Shown: positions 8,135-15,631 of the stretch, piece after piece
How the letters are laid out: each line of letters opens with the position of its first letter
Numbering within the stretch: position 1 is the stretch's first letter
From: Bog-473 sp963744935
Lineage (GTDB): Bacteria > Actinomycetota > Acidimicrobiia > Acidimicrobiales > RAAP-2
Assembly (NCBI GenBank): GCA_963744935.1
Contig: CAVUVM010000003.1
Span: 186,001 to 250,000, forward strand
DNA: 64,000 bases
Direction of reading: 5' to 3'
Notes under the pieces: generated by a model
Database searches by the model: none
What the model was told of the DNA's origin: nothing
The model's input: only the letters and a program-made list of their open reading frames with translations
Translations under genes and position numbers: made by a program

Positions 8135-9448
8135 GCACCCGCTCCGTCGTCGAGCGCCTCGAGGCGCCGGCGGACCGAGTCGGCGTGCGCAGGGAGACCC
8201 TCGGCTTCGGCCAGCGTCACCACGTACGGACCGAGGGCACGGAGCGCGTCCGGCGTGACGTGGACGGCGTGGACGTGCTTGCGAAAGTCGTCGGCCCGCA
8301 GGGCGGATGCGAAGCGCGCTGTCCGGTTGGTGGGCAAGACGTGATTGGGACCCGCCACGTAGTCACCCATGCTGGCGGGCGACCACTCACCCACGAAGAC
8401 CGCTCCGGCGTTCTGCACCTTGGCCAGCAGCTGGCAGCGCGTCCGCCTCAGGCACCATGAGCTGCAGGTGCTCGGGAGCCACGGCGTTCGTCACGGCCAA
8501 GGCCTCCTCCGGCCCATCGACGAGGCACGCGATCCCCGCCGTCGCAAGCGTCGACTCCAGGTCGGCGCGCCGGCTCGACGCCGCCACGATGCGGTCCACC
8601 TCGGCCGACACGGCCTCCAGGAGATCACCGTCCCAGGTCACCAGCCAGGCCAGTCCGTCCGGACCGTGCTCGGCCTGCACCACGAGGTCGACAGCAGCAA
8701 AAGCAGGGGTGGCCCCCGGTGCGGCCACCACCACGATCTCGGAGGGTCCAGCGAACGCCGAGGCGACGCCGACGACGCCTGACACCTGGCGCTTCGCCTC
8801 GGCGACGTACGCGTTGCCCGGTCCGGCGATGACATCGACGGCCGGGATGCTCTGTGTGCCATAGGCCATGGCGGCGATCGCCTGAGCCCCGCCGACGCGG
8901 TAGACCTCGTCGACCCCCGCGACCGAGGCGGCACACAGCGTGGCGTCGTCCACCCGCCCGTCCGAGGCGGGCGGCACGCACAGGGCGATGCTGCCGACAC
9001 CCGCCACCCGTGCCGGCGCGGCGCACATCAAGACGGTGGACGGATACCTGGCCCTCCCGCCCGGAGCGTAAATCCCGGCCCGTCCGACCGGCCGTGTCAG
9101 GTGGCTGACGGTGATCCCACCCTCGACCATGTCGGTGGGTGGTTCGCCCTCGTGCTCGTGGTAGGCGAGGATGCGTCCGAAGGCCACTTCCAGCGCCTTG
9201 AGCAAGTCGGGCTCGATGCGTGACCGGGCTTCGTCCAGCTCGCCGTCGGGGACCCGCAGGCCGCTGGAGACGTCCACCCCATCGAGCTCGGCCGTGTAGT
9301 GCACCAGCGCTTCGTCACGCTCTTTCCGGACTCGCCGGAGGATGTGAGCGACGGTGTCGTGGACGTCAGCGCCCGGCGCGGCCGGGCGCGGCAAGGCGGC
9401 GTCGAACGGCGGCCGTGAGCCGCGTAGGTCCAGGACACGGAGGGACAT
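8131..9448 (-). CDS. hisD: histidinol dehydrogenase, reading frame interrupted
   Basis: Last enzyme of the pathway, oxidising histidinol to histidine through histidinal with NAD and zinc. From 9448 down to about 8440 the frame encodes a typical HisD: PVGRAGIYAPGGRA, VGGAQAIAAMAYGT, DVIAGPGNAYVAEAK, AGPSEIVV, QAEHGPDG and APEHLQLM. It then goes out of frame, with a stop at 8387. The conserved C-terminus (VQNAGAVFVGEWSPAS, GDYVAGPNHVLPT, FRKHVH) continues in the next frame to 8131. The shift lies around 8424-8437 in a near-repeat; removing one base, or seven, restores the frame. All other his genes are open, so an assembly indel is likely. This is the first gene of the operon. Confidence 0.9.
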
Positions 9449-9550
9449 GAGGTCTCAAGGCTACCGGGGCCTTCCGGCCGCCCTGGGCGCCAGCCGGCCC
9501 TCCGCGCCGCCGGTGAGGACTCCCGAGACGCCATCGGCCATCATCGTGGG

Positions 9551-9745
9551 ATGTCCACCGCCGCGGAGATCTCCTCTTTGACGTCCAGCCTCACCGAGCT
9601 GCAAGAGCGTGTGACCGCCATGGCCGAGAGCGCGCTTTCGGGGGGCGACGAGGAGGCCGCGCACGAGCTCATTGCCGTGGAGCGGTCACTCGGGGGGGCG
9701 CTGCGACGGCTGCGCCGCTTTTCACAGGGGACGAACCACACCTGA
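9551..9745 (+). CDS. small coiled hypothetical protein
   Basis: A 64-residue protein beginning MSTAAEISSLTSSL, largely helical and acidic in the middle (ELQERVTAMAESAL, EEAAHELIAVERSL), with a basic end (RRLRRFSQG). It has no recognisable domain. It is divergent from hisD, with a roughly 100-base gap that must carry the promoters of both. The codon pattern fits a real gene. It resembles short helical regulatory or nucleoid-type proteins only in general character; no function is proposed. Confidence 0.5.
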   Translation: MSTAAEISSLTSSLTELQERVTAMAESALSGGDEEAAHELIAVERSLGGALRRLRRFSQGTNHT

Positions 9746-9781
9746 CATCTCGCCGACACGGCACTGCGTCACCTACACGTC

Positions 9782-10180
9782 CTACACGGCATAGAGCACG
9801 AGCTCGTACCCGAGTAGCGCGGCAGCCGTGCGCAGGACCGTCTGGCGCTGCGCGACGACGGCGCAATTGCGCCGCTCGGCCAGCTCGACGACCGAGACGA
9901 CGGCAAGGTCCGACGTGTCACAGCGTGCAGCCAACTCACCCGAGCGTCGTGCCGCCTCGCCGTTGAACGGCTCCACGTCGATGCCCGCCAGGAGCTCGCC
10001 GATTCGATCGCTGCGCGCCTCGGTGCGGTAGCCCTCCGCGACCGTCACGGCAGGAATAACCGGCACGATCCCGTTCGAGAGCGCAGCGCGATGCAACGCC
10101 CACATCATCCGGTCACCACGAGCCGCAGCGTGGAGCGCCCCAAGTCCGTAGACGAGGCCCTCGCGTCGCGTTGCGCTCAC
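9782..10180 (-). CDS. VapC-like PIN-domain protein, degenerate active site
   Basis: A 132-residue protein with the layout of actinobacterial VapC ribonuclease toxins: a GALHAAARGDRMMWALHRAAL first helix region, PVIPAVTVAEGYR, and ELAARCDTSDLAVVSVVELA. The PIN fold uses four acidic residues. Glu49 and Asp91 are in place, but the first Asp (the D of the usual DTGAL) is Gly12, and the second Asp of the usual TSDVVDA is Val94. A DNA- or RNA-cleaving activity is therefore doubtful. It overlaps the antitoxin-like gene as GTGA. It may be an inactivated toxin kept with its antitoxin, or a decaying pair. The family call is good; the inactivity is inference. Confidence 0.78.
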   Translation of the reverse strand: MSATRREGLVYGLGALHAAARGDRMMWALHRAALSNGIVPVIPAVTVAEGYRTEARSDRIGELLAGIDVEPFNGEAARRSGELAARCDTSDLAVVSVVELAERRNCAVVAQRQTVLRTAAALLGYELVLYAV

Positions 10181-10443
10181 CGACGCCTGACACGCGAGGC
10201 CACGCCCGAGACGCCCGAGCGCAGTCGAGCCAACAGTGCCTCGCCCGCGGCCAGCTCCTCCGCGCTGAGCGAGCCTGTCTCACCCTCCCAGGCCGCCACA
10301 CCTCGCAGTCCCTGGCGAACTCGCAACTGCTTCTCAGCCGCCGACGAGAGCCAGGCGCTGAAGGACACGCCATCTTGCTTCGCGGCCGCCTCGACCGATG
10401 CTGCCACCTCGTCGTCGAGTGAGACCGAGCGTTTGGTGACCAT
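10177..10443 (-). CDS. VapB-like ribbon-helix-helix antitoxin
   Basis: An 88-residue protein starting MVTKRSVSLDDEVAASVEAAAKQ, with the pattern of a ribbon-helix-helix DNA-binding domain (strand SVSLD, then two helices with SFSAWLSSAAEKQL). An acidic C-terminal tail (WEGETGSLSAEELAAGEAL) would wrap a partner toxin. It lies directly upstream of the VapC-like gene with a GTGA overlap, the usual antitoxin-first order. An inverted repeat at 10453-10471, ten bases before its start, is a plausible autoregulatory operator. Confidence 0.78.
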   Translation of the reverse strand: MVTKRSVSLDDEVAASVEAAAKQDGVSFSAWLSSAAEKQLRVRQGLRGVAAWEGETGSLSAEELAAGEALLARLRSGVSGVASRVRRR

Positions 10444-10452
10444 GTGCCGAGG

Positions 10453-10471
10453 GTAGCACCTGAAGTACTAC
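10453..10471 (-). promoter_or_regulatory. inverted repeat, possible VapB operator
   Basis: On the minus strand the sequence reads GTAGTAC-TTCAG-GTGCTAC, two 7-base arms with a single mismatch, just ahead of the antitoxin start at 10443. Antitoxins with ribbon-helix-helix domains repress their own operon by binding such short repeats. The site is seen; the binding is inferred. Confidence 0.4.
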
Positions 10472-10508
10472 CAACGCATCCACACCCGTTTCTACCAGGA
10501 AGAAGACA

Positions 10509-10536
10509 CCAATGCCGGCCCGAAGGCCGGCATTGG
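10509..10536. terminator. perfect 12-bp hairpin
   Basis: CCAATGCCGGCC, a CGAA loop, and the exact complement form a very stable stem between the vapBC-like pair and nth. No T-run follows on either strand, so it may be a factor-dependent terminator, an mRNA end stabiliser or a protein-binding site. Confidence 0.45.
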
Positions 10537-10658
10537 GCGAGTCGGCCAGGAGGCGGATCCCAGCCACGACTCTTTTGGAACCAGGTGGCGGGAACCGGTT
10601 CCGGCGCTAACTGTAGCCCCTGGATATTCCGAATTCACCCTGGGAAACCCGAATTGCC

Positions 10659-10680
10659 AAAAAGGGGTCTGAAAGCCCCA
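10659..10680 (-). terminator. intrinsic terminator downstream of nth
   Basis: On the minus strand a short GGGGC...CCCC stem is followed by TTTTT, beginning 12 bases past the nth stop codon. This is the classic rho-independent layout and would end nth transcription before the vapBC-like genes. Confidence 0.5.
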
Positions 10681-10691
10681 TCCCGCGCCGC

Positions 10692-11357
10692 TTACCGTAC
10701 CGACGGGCAGAAATCTGCCAACGGGCATGCACCGCAGCGTGGTTTTCGAGCAACACATGTCTCCCGCCCGTGAAGGATCATCCGGAGGCTGAACGCGCCC
10801 CTTTCCGCGGCGGGAACGAGGCCGTTCAACACGTGTTCCACCTTGACCGCGTCGCGCCGTTCACTGGGCGTCAACCCCTCCAGGAGGCCGAGTCGGTCGC
10901 TCACCCGCAGTACGTGCGTGTCGACCGGCAGGCCCGGCAAGCCGAACGCCACGCTGCGCACGACGTTGCCCGTCTTGCGGCCGACCCCGGGAATGGTCAC
11001 GAGATCCTTGAGGTCTTTCGGGACGACCCCACCGAAACGCTCACAGACCGCCGTGGCCATACCGATCACGCTCTTCGCCTTGGAACGGAAGAAGCCGGTG
11101 CTTCGGATGATCTCCTCGACGTCCTCGGGATTGGCGGCGGCCAACGCTGCCGGATCGGGATATCTCGCGAACAGTGCCGGCGTCACCATGTTGACCCGCA
11201 CGTCCGTGGTTTGCGCAGAGAGGATGGTGGCGGTCAACAGTTGGAAGGGGTCGTCAAAATCGAGTGCGCACAGCTCTGCCGCCGTACCGGGGTAGCACTC
11301 GGCCAGCCGTTCGATCGTCAGGCGTGCCCGGCCCTTCGGTGTCCGGGGTTTCGCCAT
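10692..11357 (-). CDS. nth: endonuclease III (base-excision repair)
   Basis: DNA glycosylase/AP-lyase of 221 residues that removes oxidised pyrimidines. The helix-hairpin-helix is LVTIPGVGRKTGNVV with the catalytic Lys in GVGRKT, and the catalytic Asp is in LPVDTHV. The C-terminus carries the [4Fe-4S] cluster ligands with the exact C-x6-C-x2-C-x5-C spacing. I chose the ATG at 11357 (MAKPRTPKG); a longer frame to 11924 is antisense to mshD and is not coding. The gene is divergent from mshD with only about 31 bases between starts, and is followed by an intrinsic terminator. Confidence 0.95.
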   Translation of the reverse strand: MAKPRTPKGRARLTIERLAECYPGTAAELCALDFDDPFQLLTATILSAQTTDVRVNMVTPALFARYPDPAALAAANPEDVEEIIRSTGFFRSKAKSVIGMATAVCERFGGVVPKDLKDLVTIPGVGRKTGNVVRSVAFGLPGLPVDTHVLRVSDRLGLLEGLTPSERRDAVKVEHVLNGLVPAAERGAFSLRMILHGRETCVARKPRCGACPLADFCPSVR

Positions 11358-11388
11358 TTGGCCAAGGTACCGGGTTACCTTGGCCTCC

Positions 11389-12342
11389 GTGGAAGCACTG
11401 GCCATCACCGAGCTGGACCTCGACTCGTTGAGCGCGTCCGACAAGGTGGCCCTCACTGCCTTGGTCAAGCGCGCCGGGGCGGCGCGTGGCCATCCCCCAC
11501 TGCCCGAGCCGCAGCTGCGAGCGATCACCGCTCCACGAGCCGCCTCCACCAACGGTCGCGCCCTCCTCGCGAGGCGAAACGGAAGCTTGGCCGGCAGTGC
11601 CTTCCTCTCTCGGGGGCCCGACGGGACGACAGTGCTCCACGTCGTCGTAGACCCCGCCGTCAAGGACGACGCGGTCGAGTCCGAGCTCATCGAGCGTGCG
11701 CTGGCTGCGGCACCCGCCGACTCTCCGGTGCACCTGTGGGCGATGCAGGCCGGTCCCGCTGACGACGAGCGCGCCCGCGCCCACGGCTTCGTCCCTGAGC
11801 GCGACCTGCTGCAGATGCGCGTCGCATTGCCATTGCCCCGCGACGTCGTGGCCGCCACCCGGCCGTTGGCCACCCGAGCGTTCGTGCCCGGCCAAGACGA
11901 AGCGGTGTGGGTCGAGACGAACAACCGGGCCTTCGGCGGTCACCCCGAGCAGGGCTCGTGGACCGTGGAAGAACTCCGCGACCGAATGGCGGCGGATTGG
12001 GTGGAGCTCGACGGCTTCCTCCTCGCCGACGATCCTGACGGCCCTGGACTCATCGGCTCGTGCTGGACCAAGATCCACCGCGACCGCGCGCCGGTCCTCG
12101 GCGAGATCTATGTGATCTCCGTCGACCCGCGGCACCACGGCGAGGGATGGGGCCGCTCGCTCACGGTGGCCGGCCTCGAATGGCTCGCAGAGCACGGCGT
12201 GACGAACGGCATGCTCTACACCGACGCGACCAACGAGGCCGCCGTCTCGCTCTACCGCTCGCTCGGCTTCACGGTCGACCACGTGGACCGGTCGTACCGT
12301 CGCGATGGGCTTCGTGCGACCCCGCACACGCCACAACCATGA
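11389..12342 (+). CDS. mshD: mycothiol synthase (two GNAT domains)
   Basis: Acetyltransferase of 317 residues that completes mycothiol, the actinobacterial low-molecular-weight thiol, by acetylating the Cys of Cys-GlcN-Ins. Two GNAT domains are visible. The C-terminal, catalytic one has NRAFGGHPEQGSWT, a GEIYVISVDPRHHGEGWG acetyl-CoA loop and LYTDATNEAAVSLYRSLGF. The N-terminal one is more degenerate, as in the family. The start is either GTG at 11389 or TTG at 11380; GTG is preferred. The gene is good evidence for an actinobacterial host. Confidence 0.92.
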   Translation: MEALAITELDLDSLSASDKVALTALVKRAGAARGHPPLPEPQLRAITAPRAASTNGRALLARRNGSLAGSAFLSRGPDGTTVLHVVVDPAVKDDAVESELIERALAAAPADSPVHLWAMQAGPADDERARAHGFVPERDLLQMRVALPLPRDVVAATRPLATRAFVPGQDEAVWVETNNRAFGGHPEQGSWTVEELRDRMAADWVELDGFLLADDPDGPGLIGSCWTKIHRDRAPVLGEIYVISVDPRHHGEGWGRSLTVAGLEWLAEHGVTNGMLYTDATNEAAVSLYRSLGFTVDHVDRSYRRDGLRATPHTPQP

Positions 12343-12349
12343 GCGCCGC

Positions 12350-13072
12350 TCAGCTCACCCCCGTCCCGATTGCCTTACCGACCCCGAAGGTCACCGCGGC
12401 GGCGATCGCGGTCACCATCAGCTGACGCAGCGCGGACACCACGACGGGGCGCTCCGTGTAGCGGGCCAGCACGACACCGACGACGAGAGAGGCCACGGCA
12501 CCGAGCACGATCGACAACACGATGGCCACGGTGCCCGAGGCGAACAACCAGGGCGCGAGCGGAATGAACGCGCCGACCGCGAACGTCACGAACGATGCCG
12601 CCGCGGCCTGCCACGGCGACCCGAGGTTCTGGACCGAGATGCCGAGCTCTTCTCGCGCATGCGTTTCGAGCGCGAGATCGGGATTCTGCATGACCTCCTT
12701 GACCATGTCTTTCGCCACCACCGGGTCGATCCCCCGCCGGACGTACACGCCCCGCAACTCGGCCGCCTCGCCCTCCGGGCTCCGACTCAAGGAGCGGCGC
12801 TCGACCTCGAGCTCGCGCTCCATCAGCTCGCGCTGCGCCGTCATGGAGAGGTACTCGCCGGACGCCATGGAGAAGGATCCCGCGACCAGGCCGGCGATCC
12901 CCGCCAACCGGACGATCGACCCGCCCGGACTGGCCCCGGCGACGCCCAGGACCAAGGACACGTTTGTGATCAGGCCATCGCTGATTCCGAAGACGGCGGC
13001 CCGGGCACCACCACCCCGGAGGTCACGGTGGTGATGCACCTGGGGGAAGTCGTGCTCGTGCGCGGAACTCAC
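12350..13072 (-). CDS. VIT1/CCC1-family membrane transporter
   Basis: A 240-residue member of the vacuolar iron transporter family, which moves Fe2+ or Mn2+ across membranes. It begins with a His-rich soluble lead (HEHDFPQVHHHRD), followed by AVFGISDGLITNVSLVLGVAGA and GLVAGSFSMASGEYLSM, the family's first two helices. A cytosolic metal-binding-type helical region (ERELEVERRSL, MQNPDLALETHARE) and three C-terminal TM helices follow. The GTG at 13072 is the best start since further upstream residues lose hydrophobic or family character. It converges on mshD with a 7-base gap. Confidence 0.87.
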   Translation of the reverse strand: MSSAHEHDFPQVHHHRDLRGGGARAAVFGISDGLITNVSLVLGVAGASPGGSIVRLAGIAGLVAGSFSMASGEYLSMTAQRELMERELEVERRSLSRSPEGEAAELRGVYVRRGIDPVVAKDMVKEVMQNPDLALETHAREELGISVQNLGSPWQAAAASFVTFAVGAFIPLAPWLFASGTVAIVLSIVLGAVASLVVGVVLARYTERPVVVSALRQLMVTAIAAAVTFGVGKAIGTGVS

Positions 13073-13150
13073 CGCGTCAGCGTAGTGAGGTGCCCCCACG
13101 CGGGTAGCGTCCCTCAGCGGAAACGAACCCTGACCAGCGAGGAGCACCCC

Positions 13151-13606
13151 ATGAAGACCATCGTCGACGGCGTCGACGGCTTCCACGAGCTAGTCGGAAA
13201 GGACCTCGGTCATTCCGAATGGCAAACAATCACCCAGGAGCGCGTCAACTTGTTCGCCGACGCCACCGACGACCACCAGTGGATCCACGTCGACCCTGAG
13301 CGCGCCAAGAACGGCCCATTCGGTGTCGCCATTGCGCACGGATACCTGACGTTGTCGCTGGCACCGGTCCTGCTCAACCAGGTGATCAGGGTCGACAACA
13401 CGAAGTTCGGGGTCAATTACGGCTGCAACAAGGTTCGGTTTCCCTCGCCGGTTCCGGTCGGGTCGGACCTGCGCATGGGCGTGACGGTGGCTGGGGTCGA
13501 GGACACCGACGGTGGTGTCCAGGTCACCTACGACCTCGTCATGGAGGTGAAGGACGCACCGAAACCGGCCTGCGTCGCCCAAGTCGTCTACCGGTACTAC
13601 CGCTGA
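13151..13606 (+). CDS. MaoC-like (R)-hydratase / dehydratase
   Basis: Hot-dog fold protein of 151 residues. The hydratase motif is seen as FADATDDHQWIHVDPERAKNGPFG followed by IAHGYLTLSLAP, with the catalytic Asp and His (D-x4-H). Proteins of this type hydrate enoyl-CoA or enoyl-ACP substrates. A GAGGAG Shine-Dalgarno lies six bases before the ATG. It may be co-transcribed with menG downstream (gap about 95 bases), but no pathway link is evident. Confidence 0.9.
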   Translation: MKTIVDGVDGFHELVGKDLGHSEWQTITQERVNLFADATDDHQWIHVDPERAKNGPFGVAIAHGYLTLSLAPVLLNQVIRVDNTKFGVNYGCNKVRFPSPVPVGSDLRMGVTVAGVEDTDGGVQVTYDLVMEVKDAPKPACVAQVVYRYYR

Positions 13607-13701
13607 CTTCCACGCAGCACACCGGCCGGATCGATGGCACCCGCGGGGAGGCAGAAACCCCGCTGCCGACCGGCGAGGAGAAGACGGCCCGGGTCCGGGC
13701 G

Positions 13702-14351
13702 ATGTTCGACGTCATCGCGCCGCGCTACGACCTCATGAATCGCCTGATGACCTTCGGGCTCGATCAGTCGTGGCGGAAAGGTACCGTCGCCGCCCTCGGC
13801 CTGCCCGCCGACGCACTCGTGCTCGACCTCGCGTGCGGCACCGGCGATCTGACCCGCCTCGCCCTGCGCAGTGGCTATCGCGTGGTCGGCGCCGACCTCA
13901 GCGCTGGCATGCTCGCCGTCAACGGCACCTCGGCTCCGGTGGTCGAGGCCGACGGCAGTCGCCTACCGTTCGCCGGCAGCACCTTCGACGGGTTGGTCTG
14001 CGGCTATGCGCTGCGCAATTTCACCGATCTGGCCGCGACGCTCGACGAGTGCGCCCGCGTTCTGCGCGCCGGCGGGCGACTGGCCGTGCTCGAGGTCGAC
14101 GCGCCCTCGTCCCGCCTCTGGCGCGCCGGCTACGACGTGTGGTTCACCAGGGCCGTGCCGCTGCTCGGCGGGGCGCTCTCCGACAAGGAGGCTTACCGCT
14201 ATCTCCCACGCTCGGTCGCCTACCTTCCGCCCGCCCCCGACTCCGCGCGCTGCTGCGCGAGGCCGGCTTCTCCGCGGTGGGCATCAGGCCGCTGGCCGCC
14301 GGGCTGAGCCAGCTCATCGTCGCCACCCGCGCCGGAAACCCGGCTACGTGA
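13702..14351 (+). CDS. menG: demethylmenaquinone methyltransferase, frame interrupted
   Basis: SAM-dependent C-methyltransferase of the UbiE/MenG family, the last step of menaquinone synthesis. The frame shows MFDVIAPRYDLMNRLMTFGLDQSWR, the SAM loop LDLACGTGD, VGADLSAGML, and CGYALRNFTDL. Near 14223-14240 the frame slips: the C-terminus (LRALLREAGFSAVGIRPL, SQLIVATRAG) continues one base back and ends at 14351, where its stop overlaps the next start as GTGA. One missing base explains it. Family residues (EEKTARVRA) also extend upstream of the ATG in an open frame that has no usual start before the maoC stop, so the true start is unclear. Confidence 0.85.
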
Positions 14352-15631
14352 CAACCGCGGGCCTCCACGCACGCTGCGTGGCGCTCGAGTTCGGGCCCGA
14401 CGCCCTGCAGTTCGACGCAAGCCCGACCGTGCTCTTCGACCGTCCGGGGCTCACGCTGGTCGGCTGGGGCACGGCGCAGCTCCTCGAGGCGCGCGACGCC
14501 TCCGACGCTCTGGCATCCATCCCGTGCGAGGACACCGTGGACTGCCTCGGCTCGGGCGTCGTCGCGCTGGGAGCGCTGCCGTTCACCGCTGCGATGGCCG
14601 GGCTCCTCGTCGTTCCCCGTTTCACCATGGGAATCGCGCGAGACACCGAGGGCATCACGCGTCGCTGGGCCACCGCGGTCGGTCCTGCGGACACGCCGTT
14701 GCCAACCACCGGCGAGCTCTTCGATGCCGTGATCTGGCAGTACGGGACAACGCCGGAGGGCAACAAGGACCCTGTGGTCGCCGGGGTAAGCACCGCCATG
14801 ACATCGGCTGGCTACCGCGGCCTGGTGGCGAAGGCGGTGGCGGCTATGGAGGCGCCCGCCGCCACCCTGCGCAAGGTGGTCTTGTCGCGGCCCGTCACGA
14901 TCGAGCTCGACGGCCCGTTGCACCTCTCCGAGGTCCTGCGCCGCCTGCGCGCCGGCGAGCCCAACTGCACGATCTTCTCAATGCCAGTCCCCGACGGCGC
15001 CTTCTTCGGGGCCAGCCCCGAGTTGCTGGTTGCTCGTCACGGTGACCGTGTGACCTCTCATCCGCTGGCGGGAACCGTCCCGCGCGGCGACACGGCGCGC
15101 CGCGACGCCGACGCGCAGCGCGAGCTGGCGCGCTCGGCCAAGAACCGCGAGGAACACCGCTACGTGGTCGAAGAGATCGCAGCCACCCTCGCTCAGTGGT
15201 GTCGCGGGCTCTCAGTGCCCGACGAACCATCGCTCGTCGCCTTCCGCTCGGTGGCCCACCTCGGCACGCGGATCGAAGGACGCCTGCGCGCCCCGGCAGC
15301 CACCATCCTCGATCTCCTGAGCTGCCTGCACCCCACACCGGCCGTGGGTGGAACCCCGCGGCCTGAGGCGCTCGCCTTCATCGCCGCGCACGAAGCCGGC
15401 GAGCGGGGCTACTGGGCAGGCCCCGTCGGCTGGGTCGGTGCCGCCGGCGACGGCGAGTGGATGATCGGCATCCGCAGCGCCAGCCTCCTCGACGACGGGA
15501 CGGTGACGCTGCGCGCCGGCTCCGGCATCGTCGCCGGGTCCGAGCCCAGCGCCGAGGCGGCCGAGACGGACGTCAAGCTCTCCACGGTCATCGAGGCCGT
15601 GGTGCCGGGTGGCTCAGTGCAGCTGCGGTGA
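14348..15631 (+). CDS. menF: isochorismate synthase (menaquinone pathway)
   Basis: Chorismate-binding enzyme of 427 residues. The C-terminal chorismate domain shows FFGASPELLVARHGDRVTSHPLAGTVPRG, KNREEHRYVVEEI, HPTPAVGGTPRPEAL and WAGPVGWVGAAGDGEWMIGIRS. The HPTPAVGG and isochorismate-type spacing favour isochorismate synthase over anthranilate or aminodeoxychorismate synthase. Position after menG supports menaquinone synthesis. The GTG start overlaps the menG stop. Its last 18 bases overlap the 3' end of the opposite-strand histidine kinase. Confidence 0.88.
   Translation: MTTAGLHARCVALEFGPDALQFDASPTVLFDRPGLTLVGWGTAQLLEARDASDALASIPCEDTVDCLGSGVVALGALPFTAAMAGLLVVPRFTMGIARDTEGITRRWATAVGPADTPLPTTGELFDAVIWQYGTTPEGNKDPVVAGVSTAMTSAGYRGLVAKAVAAMEAPAATLRKVVLSRPVTIELDGPLHLSEVLRRLRAGEPNCTIFSMPVPDGAFFGASPELLVARHGDRVTSHPLAGTVPRGDTARRDADAQRELARSAKNREEHRYVVEEIAATLAQWCRGLSVPDEPSLVAFRSVAHLGTRIEGRLRAPAATILDLLSCLHPTPAVGGTPRPEALAFIAAHEAGERGYWAGPVGWVGAAGDGEWMIGIRSASLLDDGTVTLRAGSGIVAGSEPSAEAAETDVKLSTVIEAVVPGGSVQLR

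Noticed and set aside
10443..10691. tRNA gene in the gap between the vapBC-like pair and nth
   Set aside because: Hairpins are present but there is no TTCGA-type T-loop or cloverleaf arrangement.
10692..11924. A 410-codon frame covering nth and upstream sequence
   Set aside because: The first ~190 codons are antisense to mshD; nth begins at the ATG at 11357.
13871..14347. Extended N-terminus for the isochorismate synthase
   Set aside because: The frame upstream of GTG 14348 lies within menG in another frame and shows no family similarity.
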